From positions 1 to 7,283 of the forward strand of contig SVSO01000152.1 of assembly GCA_015064195.1 (NCBI GenBank): DNA of 7,283 bases. Reading direction: 5' to 3'. The notes beneath the pieces are model-generated. The model searched no databases. It had not been told where the DNA came from and was given only the letters and a program-made list of their open reading frames with translations. This DNA is from Oscillospiraceae bacterium (lineage in GTDB: Bacteria > Bacillota_A > Clostridia > Oscillospirales > CAG-272). Positions 1 to 6,072 of the stretch are shown here, piece after piece (the stretch's first letter is position 1; every line of letters starts with the position of its first letter). Both the position numbers and the translations under genes were made by a program.

Positions 1-441
1 AAATATCATCTCCGGCGGGATACCGTCGTCCGGCAGCTTTGATCGGGAGAAATACGCATCGGCTTCATGCCGGAGTGCCATGGCAACGGTGGCGATAAAT
101 GCCGATTCCGTAGGCTTTCCCCGGTGGAACTCCACCGAGCGGCCGAAATAGCGGTACTGCACATTCGGATCGCCCATTCGCCACGCCTGAACGATGGCAT
201 ATCGGATGGACGAACGGGCACTTTCCGCCGCGATTCCGAATCGATGGGCCACACGGCGCAGCGGTTCGGCGATTTCCGTCGTCTGCGCCTTCTCGGTCAG
301 CAGGATATACAGGATCTCTCTGATATATTGCCCGCCCTTGTTTTCGATCTTCACCGCCAGACTGTTCAGCGCCTGATCGATGAGATTCATGAGATTTTGT
401 GCATTTTGCGGCGAAAGCTCGCCGTATCTTCCATTCTCCAT
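1..441 (-). CDS. Stand-alone Spo0A C-terminal-type DNA-binding protein (3' end outside window)
   Basis: The reading frame begins at ATG 441-439 and stays open for 147 codons to the window edge, so the C-terminus is missing. GGAG lies six bases upstream of the start. Residues about 37-127 resemble the Spo0A effector domain: a helix with YIREILYIL (39-47), the HTH region around IAAESARSSIRYAI (70-83, where Spo0A has TTASRVERAIRHAI), then QAWRMGD (85-91) and GKPTESAFIATVAMALRHE (108-126, Spo0A: [20 protein letters not shown]). Spo0A is a response regulator with an N-terminal receiver domain; here only about 36 residues precede the DNA-binding domain, so there is no phosphoacceptor receiver. Inference: a transcription regulator that binds DNA constitutively or is controlled by other means. 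It diverges from the polysaccharide enzyme operon, which makes it a candidate regulator of it, but nothing proves this. The family call is confident; the targets are unknown. Confidence 0.85.
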   Translation of the reverse strand, partial: MENGRYGELSPQNAQNLMNLIDQALNSLAVKIENKGGQYIREILYILLTEKAQTTEIAEPLRRVAHRFGIAAESARSSIRYAIVQAWRMGDPNVQYRYFGRSVEFHRGKPTESAFIATVAMALRHEADAYFSRSKLPDDGIPPEMIF

Positions 442-500
442 AATTCACTCCACGCCCGTTTTCTTTCCATGAAAAGCTGTTTCTCAGCTTCCACACTATA

Positions 501-529
501 ATTATATCGGAAATCCTGTCAAATGTCAA
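501..529 (-). promoter_or_regulatory. Perfect-consensus sigma-A promoter of the Spo0A-C-type gene
   Basis: On the minus strand the -35 box TTGACA (529-524) is separated by 17 bases from the -10 box TATAAT (506-501), an exact match to the housekeeping consensus with optimal spacing. Transcription should start near 494, leaving a leader of about 50 bases before the ATG at 441. Such a strong core suggests high basal activity or control by a repressor. The top strand across the -35 and early spacer reads as two abutting copies of TGTCAAR. Confidence 0.85.
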
Positions 530-606
530 GAGTAATTGCTGTGACAAGGGATAATCGTTTCTGCAAACAGTCCGCAAGCTTAACGAAAAATATTCGCAAT
601 TATATA

Positions 607-635
607 TTGACATCTGCCCGTTTTTATGCTATGAT
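607..635 (+). promoter_or_regulatory. Sigma-A promoter of the beta-helix/GH39-like operon
   Basis: TTGACA at 607-612 and TATGAT at 630-635 are separated by 17 bases: an exact -35 and a -10 with one mismatch. The predicted transcription start is near 642, giving a leader of about 34 bases to the ATG at 676. The promoter is back to back with that of the Spo0A-C-type gene, about 80 bases apart at their -35 boxes. AT-rich imperfect palindromes lie just upstream and over the -35 box (584-596 and 598-610) and could be operators, but they are short. Confidence 0.8.
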
Positions 636-663
636 AAAGTTGTACCGGAAATTTTTCAGATTC

Positions 664-670
664 AAGGAGG
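664..670 (+). promoter_or_regulatory. Ribosome binding site that fixes the start of the beta-helix gene
   Basis: AAGGAGG, a full anti-16S match, sits five bases before ATG 676-678. The open frame extends upstream to an ATG at 523, but that one has no ribosome binding site and lies upstream of the promoter at 607-635. The start at 676 is therefore the right one, and the 51 extra upstream codons are not translated. Confidence 0.92.
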
Positions 671-675
671 ATACT

Positions 676-1764
676 ATGTCAGGATTCGGAATCAATGTGA
701 TGGATTTCGGCGCAGTGGGCGACGGCATCGCCGATGATACCCGCGCCATTCAGGAAGCCATCAATTTCACCGCCAAAAAAGGCGGCGGCCGCATTCTTTT
801 TCCCTACACAAAGGGCGGCTATCGGCTGGCCTCCCCCGGCATCGAAGAATACAATGGCCGGAAAGTCCGCGCTCAGCTGATCATCCCGCCGGAATACAAG
901 GCCAACATCTTTTTGGAAGGCGAAATGCCCTGCCGTCTGCTCAACGCTTACATCGTCCGCCCGCCGGAATCGGTGAAATACAACTTTGTCCCCACCACAT
1001 TCGGCACGCTTCGGACGGACAACACCCGCATCTTCTCCGACTGGGATGCGCCGGAGATCCATGACCCGACGGAACGTCCGTGGTCGATCATCGCCGCACC
1101 GGAGGGTGACAGCTGCAAAGGCCGCTTCAGCATCTCCCAGTTCTCCATGGCCAATCTGGAGCTGCGCGTTCCCATGCGCCATGATAAAATGTATCCCACC
1201 CAGAGCGCGGCGAATTTCCAGAATGTCTCCCGCGTCTGGATCAGCGACTGTCAGTTCTGTCTTGATGAGCAGGTGGGCGACACTCTGCTTGGCAAGGAGC
1301 TTTCGGAAAATCCCTGCCACACCGCCGGCCTTATCATGGCCGGCGACCAGAACGATGACAATGTTCTGCGCAATGTGGCATCGCAGGGCTTCAAATACGG
1401 CTTCGTGCTGGGTGAACACGTGGTGGCGGATTATCTGTACGTCCACAACTGCGAGCACGGCATCGCGTTCCACGACTGCTCCCATCTGTCGGTCATCACC
1501 CACATCGTGGCACAGCACAACCGCCGTATCGTTGCCGCGGCGGAGGACGGCCTGTTCGGACTTCCGGCCGGCCCGTGCAATGTGTGCATCCAGACCCTCA
1601 ACTTCGAGTGCGGCACCGGTCTGAAGCCTGCCGTCTCCCAGCTGGAATACGGCGTATATGACCCTGACGGCCGCCTCCACGGAAGCCTCTGCTGGCACAA
1701 GCCGTGGGGCAAGCAGGAATTCCCCGCCGTCTGCACGGAACAATTTGTGATTACAAAATTTTGA
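676..1764 (+). CDS. Pectate lyase superfamily (right-handed beta-helix) protein, cytoplasmic
   Basis: This 362-residue protein opens with the hallmark of the pectate lyase 3 / rhamnogalacturonase-type beta-helix family: INVMDFGAVGDGIADDTRAI (6-25), followed by the helix INFTAKKGGG (29-38) and the first strand RILFP (39-43). In family terms this segment caps a parallel beta-helix whose rungs follow, here e.g. VSRVWISDCQF (184-194), LRNVASQGFKYGFVLG (231-246), DYLYVHNCEHGIAFHDC (252-268). Such proteins bind or cleave pectin-like or other acidic polysaccharides, but the fold also carries epimerases, hydrolases and non-enzymatic binders, so the reaction cannot be read from sequence. I could not assign catalytic residues. 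There is no signal peptide or membrane segment, so a cytoplasmic location is inferred; most polysaccharide-degrading beta-helix enzymes are secreted. The start at 676 is set by AAGGAGG at 664-670. It is followed 18 bases later by the GH39-like gene, with which it forms an operon. Confidence 0.85.
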   Translation: MSGFGINVMDFGAVGDGIADDTRAIQEAINFTAKKGGGRILFPYTKGGYRLASPGIEEYNGRKVRAQLIIPPEYKANIFLEGEMPCRLLNAYIVRPPESVKYNFVPTTFGTLRTDNTRIFSDWDAPEIHDPTERPWSIIAAPEGDSCKGRFSISQFSMANLELRVPMRHDKMYPTQSAANFQNVSRVWISDCQFCLDEQVGDTLLGKELSENPCHTAGLIMAGDQNDDNVLRNVASQGFKYGFVLGEHVVADYLYVHNCEHGIAFHDCSHLSVITHIVAQHNRRIVAAAEDGLFGLPAGPCNVCIQTLNFECGTGLKPAVSQLEYGVYDPDGRLHGSLCWHKPWGKQEFPAVCTEQFVITKF

Positions 1765-1782
1765 TAAAAGGAGATTTTTACA

Positions 1783-3129
1783 ATGAGCGAGATTAAATTT
1801 GACTTCACCGCCGCCAAAGGCAAGATCAAAGCGATGCACGCCGTCGGTCAGCCGCCCATGCTGCACGCTTACCACGGCCTGTTCCACTATCTCACCGAGG
1901 CGAACATCCCCTACTCCCGTCTGCACGATGCGGGCGGCTCCTTCGGCGGATGCGTCTATGTGGACATCCCCAATGTTTTCCCGAACTTTGATGCGGACGA
2001 AAACGATCCCGCAAGCTACGATTTCGCGTTTACCGACCATCTGCTGAAGGGCATCAAGGCCGCAAACGTGGAGCCTTACTACCGCCTCGGCATCACCATC
2101 GAGAATTATCCCGAGATCAAGCCCTACCGTCTTGCACCGCCGACGGATTTTGCAAAGTGGGCGCGCATCTGTGAGCACGTCATCCGCCATTACAACGAGG
2201 GCTGGGCTGACGGCTATGAGATGGGCATCACCTACTGGGAGATCTGGAACGAGCCGGACAGCTATACCGGCAAAAAAACGCCCGCCAACGGCAGTATGAT
2301 GTGGACGGGCACCAAGGAGCAGTATTTTGAGCTGTATGAGATCGCCGCGAAGCATCTGAAGGCCTGCTTCGGCGATACGATCAAGGTGGGCGGCTTTGCA
2401 TCCTGCGGCTTCTATGCGGTGGATGCAGCTCCCAACGCCCTCGGTCTGAACATTCCCGATAAAGAAGATCGGGAGATCCCTCCGGCACACGCATACTTCA
2501 TCGATTTCTTCCGCGGCTTCCTCTCCCATCTCAAAGCCACCGGAACCCCCATGGATTTCTTCTCATGGCACACCTACGCTTCCGTCGAAAATTCCCTGCG
2601 CCATGCGGATTACTGCGCACTGGAGCTGGAGCGGTACGGCTTCACCGACTGCGAGGTTCACTGCAACGAGTGGAACACCGCCCACACCGTGGATAACCGC
2701 GGCACATCCTTCGCCGCCGCATCTGCCGCCGCCATGATGCTGGCCATGCAGAACAAGCGCATGGATGTGATGTGCTTCTACGATGCACGTCTCGGCCCGT
2801 CCGTTTACGGCGGTCTGTTCAATCCCCTCACGTGGAAGCCCCTCTGCACCTACTACTCCTTCCAGGCATTCGGCGAGCTGTACAAGCTGGGCACACAGGC
2901 AGGCTGTGAGATCTCCGATGCGGGACTGTACGGTCTTGCGGCTATGGACGGCGACAGCAAGGCGGTCATGATCTCGAACCTCGGCGACGAGCGGGAGATC
3001 AACACCAACCTCTGCGATTCCATGAAAGCATACCTCATCGACGAAGATCACTTCATGACAGAAGCTGAGCTTGATCCGGCGTGCTTCACTCTCGGCAAGA
3101 ATCAGGTCGTATTCTTCAAGAATTTCTAA
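1783..3129 (+). CDS. GH39-like (clan GH-A) glycoside hydrolase, cytoplasmic
   Basis: This 448-residue protein has the architecture of a (beta/alpha)8 clan GH-A retaining glycosidase, closest in style to family GH39 (beta-xylosidase / alpha-L-iduronidase type). An N-terminal barrel strand region carries YSRLHDAGGSFGG (44-56). YWEIWNEPD (151-159) contains the expected acid/base Glu157 in the Asn-Glu-Pro motif. FFSWHTY (259-265) gives the usual active-site His/Tyr segment, and CNEWNTA (294-300) supplies the likely nucleophile Glu296. A short beta-rich C-terminal part (about 385-448) matches the accessory domain expected in this clan. No signal peptide is present, so the likely substrates are imported oligosaccharides such as xylo- or uronic-acid-containing oligomers (inference). 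AAAAGGAG at 1766-1773 lies nine bases before the ATG. It is cotranscribed with the upstream beta-helix gene (18-base gap) and the transcript ends at the hairpin at 3138-3169. The fold call is firm; the exact family and substrate are open. Confidence 0.85.
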   Translation: MSEIKFDFTAAKGKIKAMHAVGQPPMLHAYHGLFHYLTEANIPYSRLHDAGGSFGGCVYVDIPNVFPNFDADENDPASYDFAFTDHLLKGIKAANVEPYYRLGITIENYPEIKPYRLAPPTDFAKWARICEHVIRHYNEGWADGYEMGITYWEIWNEPDSYTGKKTPANGSMMWTGTKEQYFELYEIAAKHLKACFGDTIKVGGFASCGFYAVDAAPNALGLNIPDKEDREIPPAHAYFIDFFRGFLSHLKATGTPMDFFSWHTYASVENSLRHADYCALELERYGFTDCEVHCNEWNTAHTVDNRGTSFAAASAAAMMLAMQNKRMDVMCFYDARLGPSVYGGLFNPLTWKPLCTYYSFQAFGELYKLGTQAGCEISDAGLYGLAAMDGDSKAVMISNLGDEREINTNLCDSMKAYLIDEDHFMTEAELDPACFTLGKNQVVFFKNF

Positions 3130-3137
3130 AATAATGC

Positions 3138-3175
3138 CGATCGGCGCACTCATTCGAGTGCGCCGATCGCTTTTT
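3138..3175. terminator. Strong intrinsic terminator between convergent genes, probably bidirectional
   Basis: Bases 3138-3151 pair with 3156-3169 as a perfect 14-bp GC-rich stem (left arm begins CGATCGGCGCACT) around a four-base ATTC loop. On the plus strand it is followed by C and five T residues (3171-3175), a good Rho-independent terminator nine bases after the GH39-like stop codon. On the minus strand the same stem is followed by GCATTATTTTAG, a weaker T tract, so it may also end the lipoprotein transcript. The right arm and the T tract are coding sequence for the last residues of the minus-strand lipoprotein, and its stop codon (3152-3150) lies at the loop/left-arm junction. Confidence 0.9.
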
Positions 3176-4517
3176 CAATATCCTTCAGCGAAATTTTCGC
3201 CTTTTTTGACGTTTTTCCGTCGCCGGTATACAGCTTGCCGTCCCGGTATTCATACAGGAATTGTCCGCCGTATTCTATATAGATGGTCCCCGGTACGCCG
3301 TACAAAGGCTCTTCCCGGAGCAGCATGAGATAAGTCTTCCCCACCTCCGCCGGAACTGCGCCCTCCTCGGATACTGCGATGTAATCCCGGTCGGTGTATT
3401 CCTCAAACATCACCCGATCTCTGAGCAGAAGTGCGTTTTTCATCACCCCGTGCTCCTGCATCTCCCACGGGCGGATGAGTCCCGACGCGGTTGAAATATC
3501 GATCTCCGCTCCCACGGATGCGCTTCCCTTCTCGTCATAGAGAATATCCACGATCTCCGCCTGATAGCGGAAGGAGGCGGATTCATAAGAGACAAAAGAC
3601 TGCGTCCGCTCCGTCAGCTTCACCACTGCCGCAAGCTCTGCCCATTCCAGCCGTTCCGCCAGTGTGCCGCCGTCCATGCCGACAAAATCCGTGTCCACCG
3701 TCATCACGATATTGCGCTCCTTTTCCGGCACAGCCTCACCGGTGCGCTTGGCGGCCGCGCTGTCCATGATGCCCTGCAGCTCCGTCAGCCGATCCGCCAG
3801 CTCCTTCGTCTGCCGTGCCAGCATCTCCGCTTCATACGCTTCTTCGCCGATCTCATCGCAGCGTCCGGTGCGCGCCGTTACAGCTTCCCGCACCGCTTCC
3901 ATGGTATAGTTGTCATCGTATGCCTTCGCAGTGCCGTCACCCGTCACCAGCCGGCCATCCATGACCTCCCACAGATATTCCCGACCGGATTCTGTCCATT
4001 TCCGTCCCTTTTTCGACAGGAAAAAGACATAGCTCCGCCCGATCTCAATGGGGATCACGTCATGCATCGATGCCAGCATCCACCCGTTCTCCGGCTGATC
4101 GTTCCACAGCATCGTGACAAATTCCAGCTCCCGTTCATCCAGCACCGGCGCAAGAGTTTCAAAGGTGAGTGCACCTTCGTTGGACATCATCTCAATGCCG
4201 CCGCCCACCGTAAGCTCGCCGGTGGTGTCAAACAGAATCTCCGTCGGCTCGATGGTATAGGTGAACTCCATGCTTGCCCCGCGCTCGCCCCGGTCAAAGC
4301 CGGACAGCTCACGCACCACGGCAACCACCGCCCCATCGGACAGCTCCACCACATCCGAAAGCTCCGACCATTTGATGCGGTCCTCAAAGATCATGTTCGT
4401 CAGGTATCCGCCTTCACTGCGGATATCCAGTGACACCATCCGCGGCTCCACGATCAGCGCATCCCCGCAGGATGCAAGAAAAATCGCGCTCAGAAATAAT
4501 GCCGCCAGCCGTTTCAT
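3150..4517 (-). CDS. Tandem-domain lipoprotein of unknown function, downstream paralog
   Basis: I do not recognise a named family. The 455-residue protein starts with a lipoprotein signal: KR, a hydrophobic stretch and lipobox LASC with Cys17 as the lipidation site, so it should be anchored on the outer face of the membrane. The mature protein is acidic and contains the same domain twice, at about 48-213 and 290-451. Shared landmarks are IKWSELSDVV / LEWAELAAVV, IEIGRSYVFFL / AEVGKTYLMLL, LWEVMDGRLVTGDG / LYEYRDGKLYTGDG, and a closing helix YTMEAVREAV / ISLKDIEKAI. Between them is a charged, probably helical linker (about 221-255, including EMLARQTKELADRLTELQG) ending in AAAKRTGEAVP. The layout (D-A-V-V strand, lipid-side beta strands, GxxYxxxL, DGxL) resembles beta-rich secreted domains common in Firmicutes hypothetical proteins (inference). 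The start at 4517 overlaps the upstream paralog's stop by ATGA and has AAGGAGGG eight bases upstream, indicating translational coupling. Its 3' end enters the shared terminator. Confidence 0.85.
   Translation of the reverse strand: MKRLAALFLSAIFLASCGDALIVEPRMVSLDIRSEGGYLTNMIFEDRIKWSELSDVVELSDGAVVAVVRELSGFDRGERGASMEFTYTIEPTEILFDTTGELTVGGGIEMMSNEGALTFETLAPVLDERELEFVTMLWNDQPENGWMLASMHDVIPIEIGRSYVFFLSKKGRKWTESGREYLWEVMDGRLVTGDGTAKAYDDNYTMEAVREAVTARTGRCDEIGEEAYEAEMLARQTKELADRLTELQGIMDSAAAKRTGEAVPEKERNIVMTVDTDFVGMDGGTLAERLEWAELAAVVKLTERTQSFVSYESASFRYQAEIVDILYDEKGSASVGAEIDISTASGLIRPWEMQEHGVMKNALLLRDRVMFEEYTDRDYIAVSEEGAVPAEVGKTYLMLLREEPLYGVPGTIYIEYGGQFLYEYRDGKLYTGDGKTSKKAKISLKDIEKAIGALE
3165..4376 (-). 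repeat. Intragenic domain duplication in the downstream lipoprotein
   Basis: Copy one is encoded by 4376-3879 (residues 48-213) and copy two by 3650-3165 (residues 290-451). They align from I/L-x-W-x-E-L through ExGxxYxxxL and L-[WY]-E-x-x-DG-[RK]-L-x-TGDG to a terminal amphipathic helix. The spacing between landmarks is similar in both copies. Divergence is high, showing an old duplication that predates the gene duplication, because each copy is more like its positional counterpart in the other paralog than like its neighbour. Confidence 0.75.
3191..3250 (-). repeat. DNA-level direct repeat shared with 4561-4620 (paralog C-termini)
   Basis: Counting by eye, 54 of 60 positions are identical between 3191-3250 and 4561-4620. 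Both encode the region YEYRDGKLYTGDG followed by a Lys-rich KKAKIS segment. This is far higher than similarity elsewhere between the two genes and falls at the same place in both, so it reflects strong constraint on this tail or local gene conversion rather than a mobile repeat. Confidence 0.8.
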
Positions 4518-5893
4518 CCGGTATGCCCTCCTTCCATGGCTTCTTTGATATCCTCAAGGGAAATCTTCGCCTTTTTTGCCTTTTTTCCGTCACCGGTGTA
4601 CAGCTTACCGTCCCGGTATTCGTAAAAATATGCGCCGCCGCATTCAAAGTAGTCGTAATATCCCTCTCTCACCGGCGATTTCAGCAGGATAAAATAAGTC
4701 TTGCCCACCTCCGCGGGGATCGTCCTCGGTGTCATTACCGCGGCGTAATCCTCGTCGAGATACGCATCCTGAAGAATGCCCTTGTCGATGGATTCTTTCC
4801 ATAGCCCGATCTCCTCCTGCATACGCCACGCCTCCATCACACCGGAGTATAGCTGCAGCGTCACCGCATCGCCCACGGACAGCGACGCATCGGGGTTATG
4901 GAGAATTTCGACAACCTCCGCATGATAATAAAACGACTTCACATCATCGAAAAGCGGTTCATCGTCCCATGGGTCATCCGCTTTGGCCGTCAGCCTTACC
5001 AATGCCGCCGCTTCACAGTCTGCAAGACGTTCTTCCAGCGTATCATCGCCGTAACGATCATATTCAATGGTATGCACGATATTCCGCCTTTGTATGGGAA
5101 CGACCTCGCCGGTACGCTTTGCGGCGGCCTGCTCCATCCTTGTGCGCAGAGCCGTCTGTGCCGCTTCCAGCTCAGCCGCTTCTCTTTCGTTCACCTCGTC
5201 CGCATACGCCGTCTCACCGATCTCATCACACCGCCCGGTGCGCGATGCGATCACATCCCGGACAGCTTCCATGGAATATTCGTCGTCGTACCATTTTGCA
5301 AGGCCGTCACTGCACACCAGCCTGCCTTCCATGATCTCCCACAAAAATCGGTGGCCGTATTCGATATAGCCGCCGGAATCCGCATCTTTTTCGAGAAAAA
5401 GCAGATACTCCCGCCCGACTTCAATGGGCGTTGTATCGTGATTGGTCGCAATCAGCCAGCTGTCATCCGGTGCATCGCCCTGATGCTTCGGAATGTACAC
5501 ACTGCCGGTGTAATCGAGCTTGGGCTTCAGCTCCGACAGCGGCATCGCCCCCTCTCCGGAGATCATCGTCACCGAATCTCCCGCGCTCAGATCGCCCGCC
5601 GTGTCAAACAGCACCTCGGCAATCTCCAGCTGATAGGTGAACGTCAGCGCGCGCTCATCCCGATAGCCCTCGGCGGCGGAAAGCTCCTCCACTGTGGCGA
5701 TCACCGCCGCATCGGAGATTTCAACAATATCCGGCAGCTCCTCCCACTTGATCGCCCACGAAATGAGCATGGACGGGCTGTAAAGATCCCGCCGCCAGTC
5801 GATGGCAACAGGCCGTTCTTCCACAAAAATCCCACGCTCTCCGCATCCGAAAAGCATCAGAAGCATGAGCATCACCGTGAGTATCCGTTTCAT
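4514..5893 (-). CDS. Tandem-domain lipoprotein of unknown function, upstream paralog
   Basis: This 459-residue protein is a full-length paralog of the next gene in the operon, collinear from signal peptide to C-terminus and with the same unassigned function. The signal peptide is short and very hydrophobic (MLMLLMLFGC), with lipobox LFGC and Cys17 as the lipidated residue. Two copies of the same domain lie at about 48-215 and 290-453, with landmarks IKWEELPDIVEISDAAVIA, PIEVGREYLLFLEKD and LWEIMEGRLVCSDG in copy one, and PAEVGKTYFILL and FYEYRDGKLYTGDG in copy two. The linker (about 221-260) holds RTGRCDEIGETAY, an Ala/Glu-rich stretch with coiled-coil character, and AAAKRTGEVVP. RTGRCDEIGE and AAAKRTGE are identical in both paralogs, so the linker is under constraint as well. 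CTCCTTT at 5901-5907 on the plus strand gives AAAGGAG seven to eight bases before the ATG. It is the first gene of a two-gene operon read from the promoter at 5928-5957. Possible roles (envelope sensing, binding of a surface ligand) are guesses. Confidence 0.85.
   Translation of the reverse strand: MKRILTVMLMLLMLFGCGERGIFVEERPVAIDWRRDLYSPSMLISWAIKWEELPDIVEISDAAVIATVEELSAAEGYRDERALTFTYQLEIAEVLFDTAGDLSAGDSVTMISGEGAMPLSELKPKLDYTGSVYIPKHQGDAPDDSWLIATNHDTTPIEVGREYLLFLEKDADSGGYIEYGHRFLWEIMEGRLVCSDGLAKWYDDEYSMEAVRDVIASRTGRCDEIGETAYADEVNEREAAELEAAQTALRTRMEQAAAKRTGEVVPIQRRNIVHTIEYDRYGDDTLEERLADCEAAALVRLTAKADDPWDDEPLFDDVKSFYYHAEVVEILHNPDASLSVGDAVTLQLYSGVMEAWRMQEEIGLWKESIDKGILQDAYLDEDYAAVMTPRTIPAEVGKTYFILLKSPVREGYYDYFECGGAYFYEYRDGKLYTGDGKKAKKAKISLEDIKEAMEGGHTG
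4526..4533 (-). promoter_or_regulatory. Ribosome binding site inside the upstream lipoprotein gene, coupling the two paralogs
   Basis: On the minus strand AAGGAGGG lies eight bases before ATG 4517-4515 and within the last codons of the upstream paralog. The stop TGA (4516-4514) overlaps that ATG as ATGA. The arrangement supports coupled translation and roughly equal production of the two lipoproteins. Confidence 0.85.
4535..5752 (-). repeat. Intragenic domain duplication in the upstream lipoprotein
   Basis: Copy one is encoded by 5752-5249 (residues 48-215) and copy two by 5026-4535 (residues 290-453). Landmark pairs are IEVGREYLLFL / AEVGKTYFILL, LWEIMEGRLVCSDG / FYEYRDGKLYTGDG, and YSMEAVRDVI / ISLEDIKEAM. 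Copy one keeps a DG two residues after Cys194, where the other three copies read TGDG. Confidence 0.75.
4561..4620 (-). repeat. DNA-level direct repeat shared with 3191-3250 (paralog C-termini)
   Basis: This is the second member of the pair of roughly 90 percent identical 60-base segments. It lies near the 3' end of the upstream lipoprotein gene, about 1.37 kb from its partner and in the same orientation. Recombination between the two copies would delete the downstream paralog while leaving a complete hybrid gene. Confidence 0.8.
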
Positions 5894-5927
5894 TCTGCCG
5901 CTCCTTTCTATATTTGTAGTTAATTAC

Positions 5928-5957
5928 ATTATATCATGCCCCCACACTTTTTGTCAA
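5928..5957 (-). promoter_or_regulatory. Sigma-A promoter of the lipoprotein operon
   Basis: On the minus strand TTGACA (5957-5952) and TATAAT (5933-5928) are both exact consensus boxes with an 18-base spacer. The predicted start is near 5921, giving a leader of roughly 28 bases before the ATG at 5893 with AAAGGAG inside it. No second promoter is seen between the two lipoprotein genes. Confidence 0.82.
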
Positions 5958-6072
5958 GAGAAAATCGCACGAATTCCCACTTTTTGCGTCTCCGTTTGCG
6001 CGATTTCCTACATTTGCGTAAAAATTTTAAGAAATTTCCGCCGAACCTCTTCCCTTTCTGTGAATTTTGAGT

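Noticed and set aside
523..566. Possible second plus-strand promoter or catabolite-repression (cre) site around GATAATCGTTTC
   Set aside because: No proper -35/-10 spacing was found, and the sequence has about five mismatches to the cre consensus.
65..613. 182-codon minus-strand frame overlapping the Spo0A-C-type gene
   Set aside because: It is in a different frame from the one with clear Spo0A-domain similarity, it starts upstream of the perfect promoter, and its product has no recognisable features.
523..675. Upstream in-frame extension of the beta-helix gene to an ATG at 523
   Set aside because: The extension passes through the gene's own promoter (607-635), lacks a ribosome binding site and adds a sequence unlike the family. 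The family's N-terminal motif begins just after the ATG at 676.
679..2529. Very long open frame on the minus strand opposite both enzyme genes
   Set aside because: It covers two well-supported plus-strand genes and crosses their junction. Its translation is rich in Val, Ala, Arg and His with no recognisable domain, and no ribosome binding site supports it. It follows from GC-rich third positions of the real genes.
4898..5923. 341-codon plus-strand open frame opposite the upstream lipoprotein
   Set aside because: It is antisense to a lipoprotein supported by a signal peptide, ribosome binding site, promoter and a paralog. The translation shows no domain, and the frame runs through the opposing promoter region.
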